This document shows positions 1 to 7,896 of a stretch of 39,445 nt of DNA, piece by piece. Positions within the stretch are counted from its first letter, which is position 1. Each line of letters starts with the position of its first letter. The notes under the pieces were generated by a model. That model ran no database searches. It saw only the letters and a program-made list of their open reading frames with translations, and had not been told where the DNA came from. Source of the stretch: Enterobacter sp. R1(2018) (GTDB lineage Bacteria; Pseudomonadota; Gammaproteobacteria; Enterobacterales; Enterobacteriaceae); the NCBI RefSeq assembly GCF_003628475.1, contig NZ_RCAA01000010.1, positions 103,839 through 143,283 on the forward strand. The letters run 5' to 3'. The position numbers were made by a program, and so were the translations under genes.

Positions 1-1
1 C

Positions 2-379
2 GAGGATATGCACCAGCTGGCGTCGGCCAAAGGGCTGATGGACGCCTGCCGCCGCGAGATGAATATTCCGGCGGACGAAAAAATTCACGGCCAGGATATT
101 TTTGCCCGCGCCGAGACGGATTTACATATTCAGGGCGTAATTGATAACTGGGTGAAATACCTGGCGCGTGGGATATACAGCGTGGTGTCGCTGTTCGACC
201 CGCAGGCGATTTTGCTCGGCGGCGGCGTAAGCACGCAGCCGATGCTTTACCCGATGCTGGAGCGCCATCTTGAAGGATTTAAGTTCTGGGACGTGCTGAA
301 GGTGCCGATTCGCCCGTGCAAGCTCGGTAATAAAGCCGGGATGCTGGGCGCGGTGTGGCTGGCTAAGCAGAAGGATTGA
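2..379 (+). CDS. ROK family sugar kinase, C-terminal part (5' end outside window)
   Basis: The reading frame is open from the window edge to a TGA stop at 377-379, so only the last ~125 residues are seen. The stretch AILLGGGVS followed by the ending GNKAGMLGAVWLA is the usual C-terminal half of ROK (repressor/ORF/kinase) proteins, where the second glycine-rich segment helps bind ATP. There is no DNA-binding domain in the visible part, but the N-terminus is missing, so a ROK repressor cannot be excluded. The substrate (glucose, N-acetylmannosamine, beta-glucoside or another sugar) cannot be told from this fragment. It converges with selB, and a REP-like hairpin lies between the two stops. Confidence 0.75.
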   Translation, partial: EDMHQLASAKGLMDACRREMNIPADEKIHGQDIFARAETDLHIQGVIDNWVKYLARGIYSVVSLFDPQAILLGGGVSTQPMLYPMLERHLEGFKFWDVLKVPIRPCKLGNKAGMLGAVWLAKQKD

Positions 380-401
380 CGGCGACCGTTGTCAGACAGA
401 T

Positions 402-428
402 GTCGGATATTGCTGACGCTTATCCGAC
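402..428. repeat. REP-like palindrome between convergent genes
   Basis: GTCGGATA (402-409) and TATCCGAC (421-428) form a perfect 8-bp stem with an 11-nt loop. The TTATCC core resembles enterobacterial REP/PU elements. It sits between the stops of the ROK gene and selB, where such elements often serve as 3' mRNA stabilisers or bidirectional end points. No U-tract follows, so an intrinsic terminator is not claimed. Confidence 0.6.
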
Positions 429-473
429 CCGCAGCTCCAGCAGGGTGGGTAGCGACGCCGCCCGCCAGCATCC

Positions 474-2324
474 CTAAGCGCTTTCCTTCTGAAACAGCGC
501 CTTATCCCGCAATAAATGCTCGTTGCCGCGACGGCGGGTAAAGCCTGTACGGTCGAAATATTCAAGGATTTGCACCGCCAGCTTGCGGCCTATGCCTAAT
601 CTGTCGCGGAAATCCGCCGCGCTGGTGGCGCCCTGGGTTTGATCGAGTTCGCGGATCAAATCGGCGAATTCCTGAATCCGATCGTTGCGGTAATAACGAT
701 CTTTTAAGATCGCCGTCACCAGGCCGAGCCGGGCGGCAAAGCGCAGCAGCTGGCGAACCGTCTGCTCATCGTGCTTAATTTCCGTCGCCAGATCGCGGAC
801 CCACCAGGGGTCGTCGCCAAACAGCCCGTCAACTTTTTGCCATATCTCCAGCTGTGCGGCCGAGAAGCCGGGAGTATGGTCGGGCAGATGCAGCCAGCCC
901 TGATGGCTGACGATTTTGCCTTCGCGGAGCATTCTCTCAATTAACGCCAGCGCCAGCGGTTCGTCTTCGCCCGGCAGCGCCATGCGTCGCAGGCGTTCGC
1001 GGCCCGGACCGGGCTGGTCGTCGTGCTGCTGGTGATAGCGATCCAGAATATCGATCAGCTTTTGCTGCCAGCGATGGGCGACTTCGTTGCTCAGCAGACT
1101 GTCGGCTGCCTGAATATAGCCCGGCTGAGCCAGCAGCGCCTGAAGGCCGCTGGCGGTAAGCTGACGCGCCCAGGCGAAGGCGCTAAGCGAGACGGCGCCC
1201 CGCTGTAAAGCAGCGTCCAGGGCCTGCTGGTCATCCCCGGCTTGTTTAAGCTGATGCAGCCACTGCAGGTAGGCCGGCTGCCGTTTGCCGCGGCGCGGCG
1301 CATGAAGCTGAATGGCGCGAGCGCCCGCCAGCGTGTGGCGAGCGGAGATATCGCGCAGCACAAGCCTGTCGTTTTCTGCCAGCCACAGCGGCATATCCAG
1401 CGCTAACTCGGCCAGGTCGTCCTCCAGCAGCGAAATCCGCCCGGTAACGTGGCTTGCGGCGTGGTGAATATGCAAAGGCTGCCACTGTTGCAGCGGCGCA
1501 TGGGCCTGAAGCTGCACGATAACCCGCTCAACGGGCTGCAGCGGTTTTTCCCCCAGCAGCCAGTCGCCGCGTTTAAGCTGCGCTTTTTCCGCATCGCCGC
1601 TGATATTCAGGGCGATGCGCTGCCCGGCGAAAGCGGCCTGCGTTGGCTGATTTTGCGCATGCAGGCCGCGCACGCGCATCGGCTTATCTACCCCCGTTAA
1701 CCACAGGGTATCGCCGACTTTCACTTCGCCGCTCAGCGCCGTGCCCGTCACCACCAGGCCTGCGCCTTTCACGGTGAACGCGCGGTCGATCGCCAGGCGA
1801 AAACGATGCTGGTGCGGGTGCGTACGCTCCGGCAACGCCTGTAAATGCGTACGCAACTCCGCAATGCCGGTTTCAGCGGTGGCGGCGGTGACGAAGATAT
1901 CCGCCGCAGGCCAGTTTGCCTCGTTGAGCATCGCTATAACGTCTTTCCGAACCTCTTCCACGCGGCTTTCGGAGACGCGATCGGCTTTGGTCAGCGCGAC
2001 GGTAAGGGTGGGCCTACCGGTTAATTCAAGAATGGCCAGGTGCTCGCGGGTTTGCGCCATGATGCCGTCGTCACAGGCCACGACCAGCAGCGCGTGATCG
2101 ATGCCGCCCACGCCCGCCAGCATATTGGCGAGGAATTTTTCATGGCCCGGCACGTCGATAAAGCCGATGATTCGCCCGTCGGGCTGCGGCCAGTAGGCGT
2201 AGCCCAGGTCGATGGTCATGCCGCGCTTTTTCTCTTCCGGCAGGCGATCCGCATTTACGCCCGTCAGGGCCTGCAACAGCGTCGTTTTGCCGTGATCGAC
2301 GTGGCCGGCGGTGGCGATAATCAT
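474..2324 (-). CDS. selB: Selenocysteine-specific translation elongation factor SelB
   Basis: SelB is the GTPase that carries Sec-tRNA(Sec) to ribosomes stalled at UGA codons followed by a SECIS hairpin. The N-terminal G domain shows G1 GHVDHGKT (residues 7-14), G3 DVPGHE (about 57-62) and the TKAD G4 motif, followed by EF-Tu-like beta-barrels. The C-terminal half carries the winged-helix repeats that bind SECIS RNA. At 616 aa it is close to the ~614 aa of E. coli SelB. Its ATG overlaps the selA stop by 4 bp (ATGA at 2321-2324), so selA-selB is a translationally coupled operon. The stop is TAG. Confidence 0.97.
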   Translation of the reverse strand: MIIATAGHVDHGKTTLLQALTGVNADRLPEEKKRGMTIDLGYAYWPQPDGRIIGFIDVPGHEKFLANMLAGVGGIDHALLVVACDDGIMAQTREHLAILELTGRPTLTVALTKADRVSESRVEEVRKDVIAMLNEANWPAADIFVTAATAETGIAELRTHLQALPERTHPHQHRFRLAIDRAFTVKGAGLVVTGTALSGEVKVGDTLWLTGVDKPMRVRGLHAQNQPTQAAFAGQRIALNISGDAEKAQLKRGDWLLGEKPLQPVERVIVQLQAHAPLQQWQPLHIHHAASHVTGRISLLEDDLAELALDMPLWLAENDRLVLRDISARHTLAGARAIQLHAPRRGKRQPAYLQWLHQLKQAGDDQQALDAALQRGAVSLSAFAWARQLTASGLQALLAQPGYIQAADSLLSNEVAHRWQQKLIDILDRYHQQHDDQPGPGRERLRRMALPGEDEPLALALIERMLREGKIVSHQGWLHLPDHTPGFSAAQLEIWQKVDGLFGDDPWWVRDLATEIKHDEQTVRQLLRFAARLGLVTAILKDRYYRNDRIQEFADLIRELDQTQGATSAADFRDRLGIGRKLAVQILEYFDRTGFTRRRGNEHLLRDKALFQKESA

Positions 2325-3712
2325 TGGGTCAGCATCTCCATAAAGCCCGCTTCATCTTCAAGACAGCGTAAGTCCAGCCACAGCCGCCCGTCGCTGACGC
2401 GGCCGATGACCGGTTTTGGCCGTTCGCGCAGGCGCTGTATCAATAAGCCCAGCGTGGCACCGCGCCCGTCTTTTGGCGTGAAGGTGACGGCGGCGCTCGG
2501 CAGCCTGTCGACCGGCAGCGAACCGCTGCCAATCTGCGACAGACAGGGTTCCGCGCGGACCTCGAATTGTTCTGCGAAACGTGCCTGCAGGGCAGGCAGC
2601 AGGCGCCGGGCCTGGTCGCTGATGGCCGTCGCATCGCGGGTTAACAGGCGCAGCGTCGGCAGCCTTGCGGCCAGGGTTTCTGGATGCTGATACAGACGCA
2701 GCGTGGCTTCCAGCGCCGCCAGGGTCATTTTGTCGGCGCGCAGGGCGCGTTTAAGCGGATGGCTCTGAATGCGGGCGATAAGCTCTTTTTTGCCGACGAT
2801 AATGCCCGCCTGCGGCCCGCCGAGCAGCTTATCCCCGGAGAAGCTCACCAGGCTGACGCCCGCGGCGATAAGCTGTTTCGGCATCGGTTCCGGCGGCAGC
2901 CCCCACTGGCCAAGGTCAACGAGCGAACCGCTGCCCAAATCGGTTATTACCGGAATATCCAGCTCTTTACCTAACTCAGCCAGCTCGGCTTCGCTCACCG
3001 CTTTGGTGAAGCCTTCAATCTGATAGTTGCTGGTATGGACCTTCATCAGCAGCGCCGTATCCGGGCTGCCGGCGGCCTGACGATAGTCTTTTAAGTGCGT
3101 ACGGTTAGTGGTGCCTACTTCAACGAGCCGGCATCCCGCCTGGCGCATAACGTCCGGAATGCGAAACGCGCCGCCGATTTCCACCAGCTCGCCGCGGGAG
3201 ACGACGACTTCGCCGCCGTTCGCGCAGGCGGCCAGCATCAGCAATACCGCTGCCGCGTTATTGTTAACGATGCAGGCGTCTTCCGCGCCGGTTAGCCCAC
3301 AGAGCAAATCTGCCAGCGCCCGGTCGCGGTGCCCGCGTGCCGCGCCATCCAGATCGTATTCCAGCGTGACAGGCGAACGCATAACCTGCGTGACCGCTTC
3401 AACGGCGGTCTCAGCCTGCAAGGCGCGGCCCAGGTTAGTGTGCAGCACGGTGCCGGTCAGGTTAAAAACGGGCAGCAGGGCGCTGCGCTGGCCCGCCTCA
3501 AGTCTTTGTCTGGCCTGCATGGCCCAGCTGTCGTTCCACGGCGGCAGTTCACCCTGGACGCGGATATGCTCGCGTGCGGCATCAAGCATATCGCGCAGGG
3601 TGCTGACCACGCGTGTATGGCCGAATTCATTCAGCAGAGCGCTGAACGATGCGTCGCGCAGCAGGCGGTCTGTCGCCGGAAGCTGGCTGTACAAAGTACG
3701 TTGAAGGGTCAT
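2321..3712 (-). CDS. selA: L-seryl-tRNA(Sec) selenium transferase SelA
   Basis: SelA is a PLP enzyme that converts Ser-tRNA(Sec) to Sec-tRNA(Sec) using selenophosphate. The product is 463 aa, the usual length. The PLP-binding lysine is K295 in [14 protein letters not shown], and the family segments [14 protein letters not shown] and [10 protein letters not shown] are intact. It is the first gene of selAB. A strong hairpin lies 37-58 nt upstream of the start (3749-3770). The presence of selAB predicts selenoproteins, such as formate dehydrogenases, elsewhere in the genome. Confidence 0.97.
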   Translation of the reverse strand: MTLQRTLYSQLPATDRLLRDASFSALLNEFGHTRVVSTLRDMLDAAREHIRVQGELPPWNDSWAMQARQRLEAGQRSALLPVFNLTGTVLHTNLGRALQAETAVEAVTQVMRSPVTLEYDLDGAARGHRDRALADLLCGLTGAEDACIVNNNAAAVLLMLAACANGGEVVVSRGELVEIGGAFRIPDVMRQAGCRLVEVGTTNRTHLKDYRQAAGSPDTALLMKVHTSNYQIEGFTKAVSEAELAELGKELDIPVITDLGSGSLVDLGQWGLPPEPMPKQLIAAGVSLVSFSGDKLLGGPQAGIIVGKKELIARIQSHPLKRALRADKMTLAALEATLRLYQHPETLAARLPTLRLLTRDATAISDQARRLLPALQARFAEQFEVRAEPCLSQIGSGSLPVDRLPSAAVTFTPKDGRGATLGLLIQRLRERPKPVIGRVSDGRLWLDLRCLEDEAGFMEMLTQ

Positions 3713-3748
3713 GGCAGGCCGTAGAAGTGAGAAATTTTGCGTTAGTTT

Positions 3749-3770
3749 ACAGGGGGAGCTATCCCCCTGT
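3749..3770 (-). other. Hairpin upstream of selA (terminator or SECIS-like element)
   Basis: ACAGGGGGA (3749-3757) and TCCCCCTGT (3762-3770) form a perfect 9-bp stem around a 4-nt loop, between the stop of yibF and the start of selA. Neither strand has a following T-run, so it is a poor intrinsic terminator. A SECIS-like hairpin in the selAB leader that binds SelB has been described in E. coli. The position here fits, but the loop does not obviously carry the SECIS signature, so the role is open. Confidence 0.5.
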
Positions 3771-3782
3771 CATGGCGGGAGA

Positions 3783-4391
3783 TCATGCCGTTGGCGGTTC
3801 GGTGCGGGCAAAGCTTTCCCGCTGGAAAAGCGCCTCAACCAGCTTGATGAGGTGCGGGCGATTGACGCACCAGCCGGGAGAAACGCGGCGGAAGTTGATA
3901 TAGCCCACGGCGCAGGCCACGGCAATACCGGCGACGGTCAGCGGCTCGGCGGTCAGGCTTTTATCGGCGGCAAACTTCTCTAGCATGTCCAGCCCGCGGC
4001 TGATTTTTTCGCGCTGGCGCAGCAGCTCCGTTTCCGACTGCTGGGCCGGCGGGCGCTGCTGTTCGCGTACTGAAACGAGCGCTGCGTCCATGATGCCGTC
4101 CGCAAGCGCTTCCATCTGGCGCATTTTCAGAGCGGCTTTCGGCTCACGCGGGATAAGCGCCGGGGCAATATCGAGAAGTTCGAGGTATTCCGCAATAACC
4201 GGCGAATCAAACCAGTACTCACCCTCATCGGTGACTAACGCCGGGACTTTGCCAAGCGGGTTGTACTGCGGCGTGTGGCTTTCGGCAACCCACGGATTAT
4301 CGTTCACGAACTCAAAGGTGATGCCTTTTTCCAGCAGGATGACCGAAATTTTGCGCACGTACGGGCTGGTGTAATTACCGATCAGTTTCAT
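3783..4391 (-). CDS. yibF: Glutathione S-transferase-like protein YibF
   Basis: Thioredoxin-fold N-terminal domain (residues ~1-75) followed by an all-helical GST C-terminal domain. [14 protein letters not shown] at the start and [11 protein letters not shown] in the glutathione-binding region match YibF, as does the ending SFARTEPP. I start at the second ATG (4391) because the E. coli protein begins there. The upstream ATG at 4403 would add MDDV, and neither has a strong Shine-Dalgarno. The product is 202 aa. Its neighbour selA is as in E. coli. The substrate of YibF is unknown and catalysis is not implied by the fold alone. Confidence 0.92.
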   Translation of the reverse strand: MKLIGNYTSPYVRKISVILLEKGITFEFVNDNPWVAESHTPQYNPLGKVPALVTDEGEYWFDSPVIAEYLELLDIAPALIPREPKAALKMRQMEALADGIMDAALVSVREQQRPPAQQSETELLRQREKISRGLDMLEKFAADKSLTAEPLTVAGIAVACAVGYINFRRVSPGWCVNRPHLIKLVEALFQRESFARTEPPTA

Positions 4392-4449
4392 TACGTCGTC
4401 CATTTTTAAGCCAACAAAAGATAAGTATGGCCTGGATTGTCGGCCCTGT

Positions 4450-5349
4450 TCAAAGCAGGCGATAGTTTTTATCCGGCATGATTTTGGCGGGCAGTTCGTT
4501 ATCCCTGATCATTTCCCGCAGGTCGATTTCAATGGTGTTACAGAAAGCATTTAGCGGTAAGTCATTGTCTTCAAGACCAAAGGGGTCTTCCAGCTCCGCG
4601 GCGATGGCATCAAGCGCAAGCAGTGCGTAAGTGGTAAACAGCGAAAACGGCAGGGAAAGAAAGCCAAAGCTATCGATGATCAGTAACGGGTAAATAGCGC
4701 AAAAAATACAAATGGTACGATGCAGCAGCAGCGAATAGGCAAAAGGGATAGGCGTGTTGCTGATACGTTCGCAGCCTCCCTGAATGAGGCTAATTTCATT
4801 CAGGTACTGGTTAATGTTCTGATAATTCAGCTCATTTTTTTTGTACTGATAAAGCCGCAGGCCTATCTCCTGAAGCAGAGCGTTACAAGGGATGTTGACG
4901 TTGAGCCGATCGAACATCTGTGGAACATATTTCATTATGGCGGTAGAGGCTTTCCCGTGCCTGAGGCCGATTTTCAACGTATGGCAATAGGCTAACAATA
5001 AAGCTATTAGCTCTTTGAGCTCTGAGGTATTGGCATGGGTGGTGTTTTTGACTTCCCGAACCAGAGATCGTGAGGTAATCAGCAGGTCGCCCCACAATTT
5101 TCTGGCTTCTGAATAGCGCATCCACGCGGCGTTATTACGGAACCCCAAAAATATGGAAATGGAGATGCCGATAAAACCGACCGGGCTTTCTTTGGCTTCT
5201 ATACCGTGCAGGTGTAACAAAGGCAGCAAAAACAAATAGACCATGCTTAATATTGTAAAAAGGCATAGCTGATGGGAAATCTTTCTCATGACGGAACCTC
5301 GCCATGAGAACAATAACCTTAACCAGTGCTGCTCAGGCCTGACTATCAT
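4450..5349 (-). CDS. Bestrophin-like membrane protein (YneE family)
   Basis: A 299-aa multi-span membrane protein. [34 protein letters not shown] and [16 protein letters not shown] are signature stretches of the bacterial bestrophin/UPF0187 family, of which E. coli YneE is a member; bestrophins form pentameric ion channels. The LEDPFG segment lies in the conserved C-terminal region. It is not at the usual yneE locus, so it is probably an extra or relocated copy. Its ATG shares one base with the stop of the upstream 140-aa gene (TAATG at 5347-5351), implying translational coupling. Base composition is visibly more AT-rich than selAB or mtl. The family is secure; the transported ion and physiological role are unknown. 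Confidence 0.88.
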   Translation of the reverse strand: MIVRPEQHWLRLLFSWRGSVMRKISHQLCLFTILSMVYLFLLPLLHLHGIEAKESPVGFIGISISIFLGFRNNAAWMRYSEARKLWGDLLITSRSLVREVKNTTHANTSELKELIALLLAYCHTLKIGLRHGKASTAIMKYVPQMFDRLNVNIPCNALLQEIGLRLYQYKKNELNYQNINQYLNEISLIQGGCERISNTPIPFAYSLLLHRTICIFCAIYPLLIIDSFGFLSLPFSLFTTYALLALDAIAAELEDPFGLEDNDLPLNAFCNTIEIDLREMIRDNELPAKIMPDKNYRLL

Positions 5350-5771
5350 TATTTTCCCTTATAGCTTAGTTCGTTCAGATAGTCGTACAAAGGCTGAAGT
5401 TTGTTCAGATAGTGCTGAAAAACCTGTTCCTGATCGTTATGAGGAATGCTTCCATCAAGCAGGCCGCAACTGTCGATAAAGGATGTTTGGGCGATCACAG
5501 GATGTGTATCCTGAATAAGCGTCCGATATTCAATGTTAACAGGGCCGAAGGCGCTGAGGCGTATAACTTCCAGCTGCAGATAGTTAAAAACAGAGATCAC
5601 CAGTTTATTGCTATGACAGGCCACAATTTGATGATGATAAGTACGCTCCGAAAGCGTAATTTTTTTCAAAAGAATTTGTACATAGTTATTCCAGTACTTG
5701 TCCATTTTAACTTTATTTTCATGAATATCGGCTGCGGATTTTATCAAGCTATTACTTTGTTGCATGGTCAT
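5349..5771 (-). CDS. Unrecognised 140-aa protein coupled to the bestrophin gene
   Basis: I do not recognise a family. The protein is soluble-looking, has no signal peptide and no long hydrophobic run, and contains three cysteines or fewer. The start ATG at 5771 is preceded by AGGA at a spacing of 6, and the stop overlaps the bestrophin start by one base, which argues that it is translated. It lies 66 bp downstream of the LysR gene on the same strand. AT-rich codons match the bestrophin and LysR genes rather than the flanking core genes. A partner or regulator of the channel is one possibility suggested only by the coupling. Confidence 0.75.
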   Translation of the reverse strand: MTMQQSNSLIKSAADIHENKVKMDKYWNNYVQILLKKITLSERTYHHQIVACHSNKLVISVFNYLQLEVIRLSAFGPVNIEYRTLIQDTHPVIAQTSFIDSCGLLDGSIPHNDQEQVFQHYLNKLQPLYDYLNELSYKGK

Positions 5772-5837
5772 TAATGTCCTGAGTTTATTGCGTATTTAAG
5801 GAAGGCTTATTCCAGAGGTAGAATATGTGGGCAACGG

Positions 5838-6743
5838 CTACTCGCTGAGCCGATGGGCGGCAAGACTTTTGATGATGTCGCTATTCACCGTGAGGTCAAT
5901 ATAATTACGCAGCGCTAAAGTATTATTCTTGCTGCTCGGGTAAATCATCCATAATTCAATTTGCTGAACTGTCCAGTCGGGAAGGACAACGTTAAGCTGT
6001 CCGCTTTTTAAGTATGGAGCGACAATATATTCCGGCAAAATAGCCAGCCCTGCGCCCTGTAAACTCTGATGTAATATATAGGTGAGGTTATCGCAGGTAT
6101 GCCGCATATTCATCGCTAACTCATAACGAGCGGTGCTTTTTTGCAGGGTAATACTTTTCCATGCCTTATGTGTTATCAGATCGCAATTGAGCAGCTCGCT
6201 AGGCCTGGCAATAGGATATTTGCTGACATACTCAGGAGAGCCGACGATAAACCTGTTAAAGTTACCCAGGAAGCGGCCAATGAATAAATCATCGGAAGGT
6301 TTACCGATACGAAAAGCGATATCGAATATGTCGTTAACCGAACCGAAAAAAGAGTCTGCGGTGGTTAGTTCGAGTTCAACCTGCGGGTATTTTTTTAAAA
6401 AGTCATTATGCACCACGGGTAAAATGCTGTGCATAAAGCCGGGCGGGGCAATAACTCTTAGTTTTCCTGCGGGTATTTCACGTAGCCGCTGTACCAGTCC
6501 TTCGGCCCGCTGCGCGGTGTCAATCATTTCCTGGCAATAAGGAAGGTAGCGTTCCCCTGCATCGGTTAACGAGACTTTTCGCGTGGTGCGATTCAACAAG
6601 CGTAAGCCAAGCTGTTCTTCAAGCGCATTTATTTTCTGGCTGACGCGTGACTTTGTCATATTCAATTCTTCAGCTGTTCTGGTGAAACTGCCGTTTTTCA
6701 CCAGAATGGCAAAGAGCGCCATGTTCTGAAAGTGTCTGAACAT
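5838..6743 (-). CDS. LysR-family transcriptional regulator
   Basis: Classic LTTR layout in 301 aa: an N-terminal winged helix-turn-helix (SFTRTAEELNMTKSRVSQKI, about residues 19-38, then ALEEQLGLRLLNRTTRKVSLT) and a C-terminal periplasmic-binding-like effector domain from about residue 90. The start has AAGG 8 nt upstream. It sits upstream of the 140-aa/bestrophin pair on the same strand and may regulate or be co-transcribed with it. The 320-bp region upstream is very AT-rich. Closest in style to the DsdC/PtrR/LrhA-like short LTTRs that act on nearby genes, but the effector is unknown. Confidence 0.93.
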   Translation of the reverse strand: MFRHFQNMALFAILVKNGSFTRTAEELNMTKSRVSQKINALEEQLGLRLLNRTTRKVSLTDAGERYLPYCQEMIDTAQRAEGLVQRLREIPAGKLRVIAPPGFMHSILPVVHNDFLKKYPQVELELTTADSFFGSVNDIFDIAFRIGKPSDDLFIGRFLGNFNRFIVGSPEYVSKYPIARPSELLNCDLITHKAWKSITLQKSTARYELAMNMRHTCDNLTYILHQSLQGAGLAILPEYIVAPYLKSGQLNVVLPDWTVQQIELWMIYPSSKNNTLALRNYIDLTVNSDIIKSLAAHRLSE

Positions 6744-7070
6744 GATAAAACCTTAATTTCCAATAACGCCGGAATGATATAACAAAAAACGTTTAAAAAA
6801 TAGATTCAATTGTTCAACAAAAGGCATCGGTTTGTTTATGAAATACTATTATAAATTGGTTGAGCAACAGGTATGATCGCCGCTCTTTTTATTTTATGAG
6901 TTACAATGATTTATAAGCAATCATATTGCCAGGTACTTTATTGTTATTACGTTGAGTTAACCCCTTTGAGTAATTTCACAATCAAATAAGGTAACTACTT
7001 TGGTGACAATTTTTTTATTTATCTGACTTTCGGTGAGATGTTTTTTATGAAGCGTGGTTTGGATTAGGGG
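6744..7070. other. AT-rich intergenic region upstream of the LysR gene
   Basis: About 330 bp with no convincing gene. It is strongly AT-rich and must hold the promoter of the LysR gene (reading left). Inverted or LTTR-type T-N11-A candidates are too numerous in such AT-rich DNA to choose one. A 9-codon frame (7038-7067) ends just before the small ORF at 7071. Confidence 0.5.
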
Positions 7071-7298
7071 ATGCCTGGCAGTTTTAAAATGAAAATTACC
7101 GGTTTGATTAAAAAATACTGGCGCATACCCGTCCTGGCAATATTAACGAGCAACGCTGTGGTAGATGTTCTTCTGGGGGCGATTGCTTTTCGGCTGCGGC
7201 ATTTTTTCCTTGTGATGGTGCTGGCTCTGGCCTTTGCGGTTTTGGCCATGCTTGCAACGAAACTTATCAAAGATTTCGCAGGAACGGATATGCGCTAA
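7071..7298 (+). CDS. Possible small membrane protein (75 aa)
   Basis: A 75-aa frame with a basic N-terminus and two probable membrane helices (about residues 18-38 and 44-64), ending in a charged tail KLIKDFAGTDMR. No family is recognised. The Shine-Dalgarno is ambiguous: GGGG abuts the ATG, and the better-placed GGA is 7 nt upstream; ATG at 7089 is an alternative. The coding frame on the opposite strand (68 aa, very basic) looks like its shadow. A long inverted repeat follows 50 nt downstream. It could be a real small inner-membrane protein or a chance or decayed frame. Confidence 0.4.
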   Translation: MPGSFKMKITGLIKKYWRIPVLAILTSNAVVDVLLGAIAFRLRHFFLVMVLALAFAVLAMLATKLIKDFAGTDMR

Positions 7299-7348
7299 CT
7301 CGCTACCCCTCAGCCATAAACGCGGTGCCTTTATCCCTGTCGGCACAA

Positions 7349-7432
7349 CGATACCTTTAGATGGATGCTGGCGCTTCGACATTGCTGAGTTTGAAGTTAA
7401 TACCTTTTGTCAGCATCCATCTAAGGGTATCG
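7349..7432. repeat. 22-bp inverted repeat with 40-nt spacer
   Basis: The arm at 7349-7370 and the arm at 7411-7432 are reverse complements over 22 bp with a single mismatch (a G-T wobble in RNA). The arms contain AGATGGATGCTG and CAGCATCCATCT. As RNA this would fold into a very stable hairpin with a 40-nt loop. No T-tract follows. It is far longer than the REP palindromes in this window and unrelated to them in sequence. Confidence 0.75.
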
Positions 7433-7578
7433 AAGCCGCGATGTTTATCTGTTCAATCGAGCCGTTCTCTCCTCGCCGCTCCGCTGTAATTAACTTTCAC
7501 CCGGCCTGCCCGCGCAGGCGCCTGTTCCCGCTAACTTTTACCGGGATCACATCCAGATAAATCCGCAGGCAAATATTG

Positions 7579-7594
7579 TGTGATGAATATCACA
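7579..7594. promoter_or_regulatory. CRP site 1 upstream of mtlA
   Basis: TGTGA-N6-TCACA with both half-sites perfect. It is the most upstream of four CRP-type sites before mtlA. Multiple CRP sites are an established feature of the E. coli mtl operator region. Confidence 0.85.
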
Positions 7595-7622
7595 AATCAA
7601 TAACAAAGTCGCACCATTGAAA

Positions 7623-7638
7623 TGAGATTAATGTCACA
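7623..7638. promoter_or_regulatory. CRP site 2 upstream of mtlA
   Basis: TGAGA-N6-TCACA: one mismatch in the left half-site, right half-site perfect. Spaced 44 bp from site 1, about four helical turns, so on a similar face. Confidence 0.75.
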
Positions 7639-7695
7639 AAAAACGGCCTTATCAGATTAAAAAATTCTCACTGTATTATTTTTACACTGATATTT

Positions 7696-7711
7696 TGTGA
7701 CGTAGATCACT
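7696..7711. promoter_or_regulatory. CRP site 3 upstream of mtlA
   Basis: TGTGA-N6-TCACT: left half perfect, one mismatch in the right half. It lies 73 bp from site 2 and 44 bp from site 4. Confidence 0.8.
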
Positions 7712-7739
7712 GAGTTATGCCCCTTACTCCCCGAAAATT

Positions 7740-7755
7740 AGTGATCTAAATCACA
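7740..7755. promoter_or_regulatory. CRP site 4, probably promoter-proximal, upstream of mtlA
   Basis: AGTGA-N6-TCACA. A -10-like TAAACG at 7779-7784 would place the transcription start near 7790, making this site centred about 42 nt upstream, the class II activator position. The promoter assignment is inference from spacing. Confidence 0.7.
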
Positions 7756-7790
7756 TTAAGGGTTGCCTACTGGACAGCTAAACGATTCAG

Positions 7791-7834
7791 TGCCAGATTC
7801 GCCTCACTTAGAGCATCTGGCAGGCCTTCCTGCC
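7791..7834 (+). promoter_or_regulatory. Two mutually exclusive hairpins in the mtlA leader
   Basis: TGCCAGAT (7791-7798) pairs with ATCTGGCA (7815-7822); GGCAGG (7819-7824) pairs with CCTGCC (7829-7834). The two stems share bases 7819-7822, so they cannot form together. The pair lies immediately after the predicted transcription start. No T-tract follows the second stem, so ordinary attenuation is not shown. Confidence 0.45.
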
Positions 7835-7896
7835 GCCACATTAACAATAAACCTCGGGCTGCTATTCAGCGCGTAAACACAACAAGGGGTGTGCGT

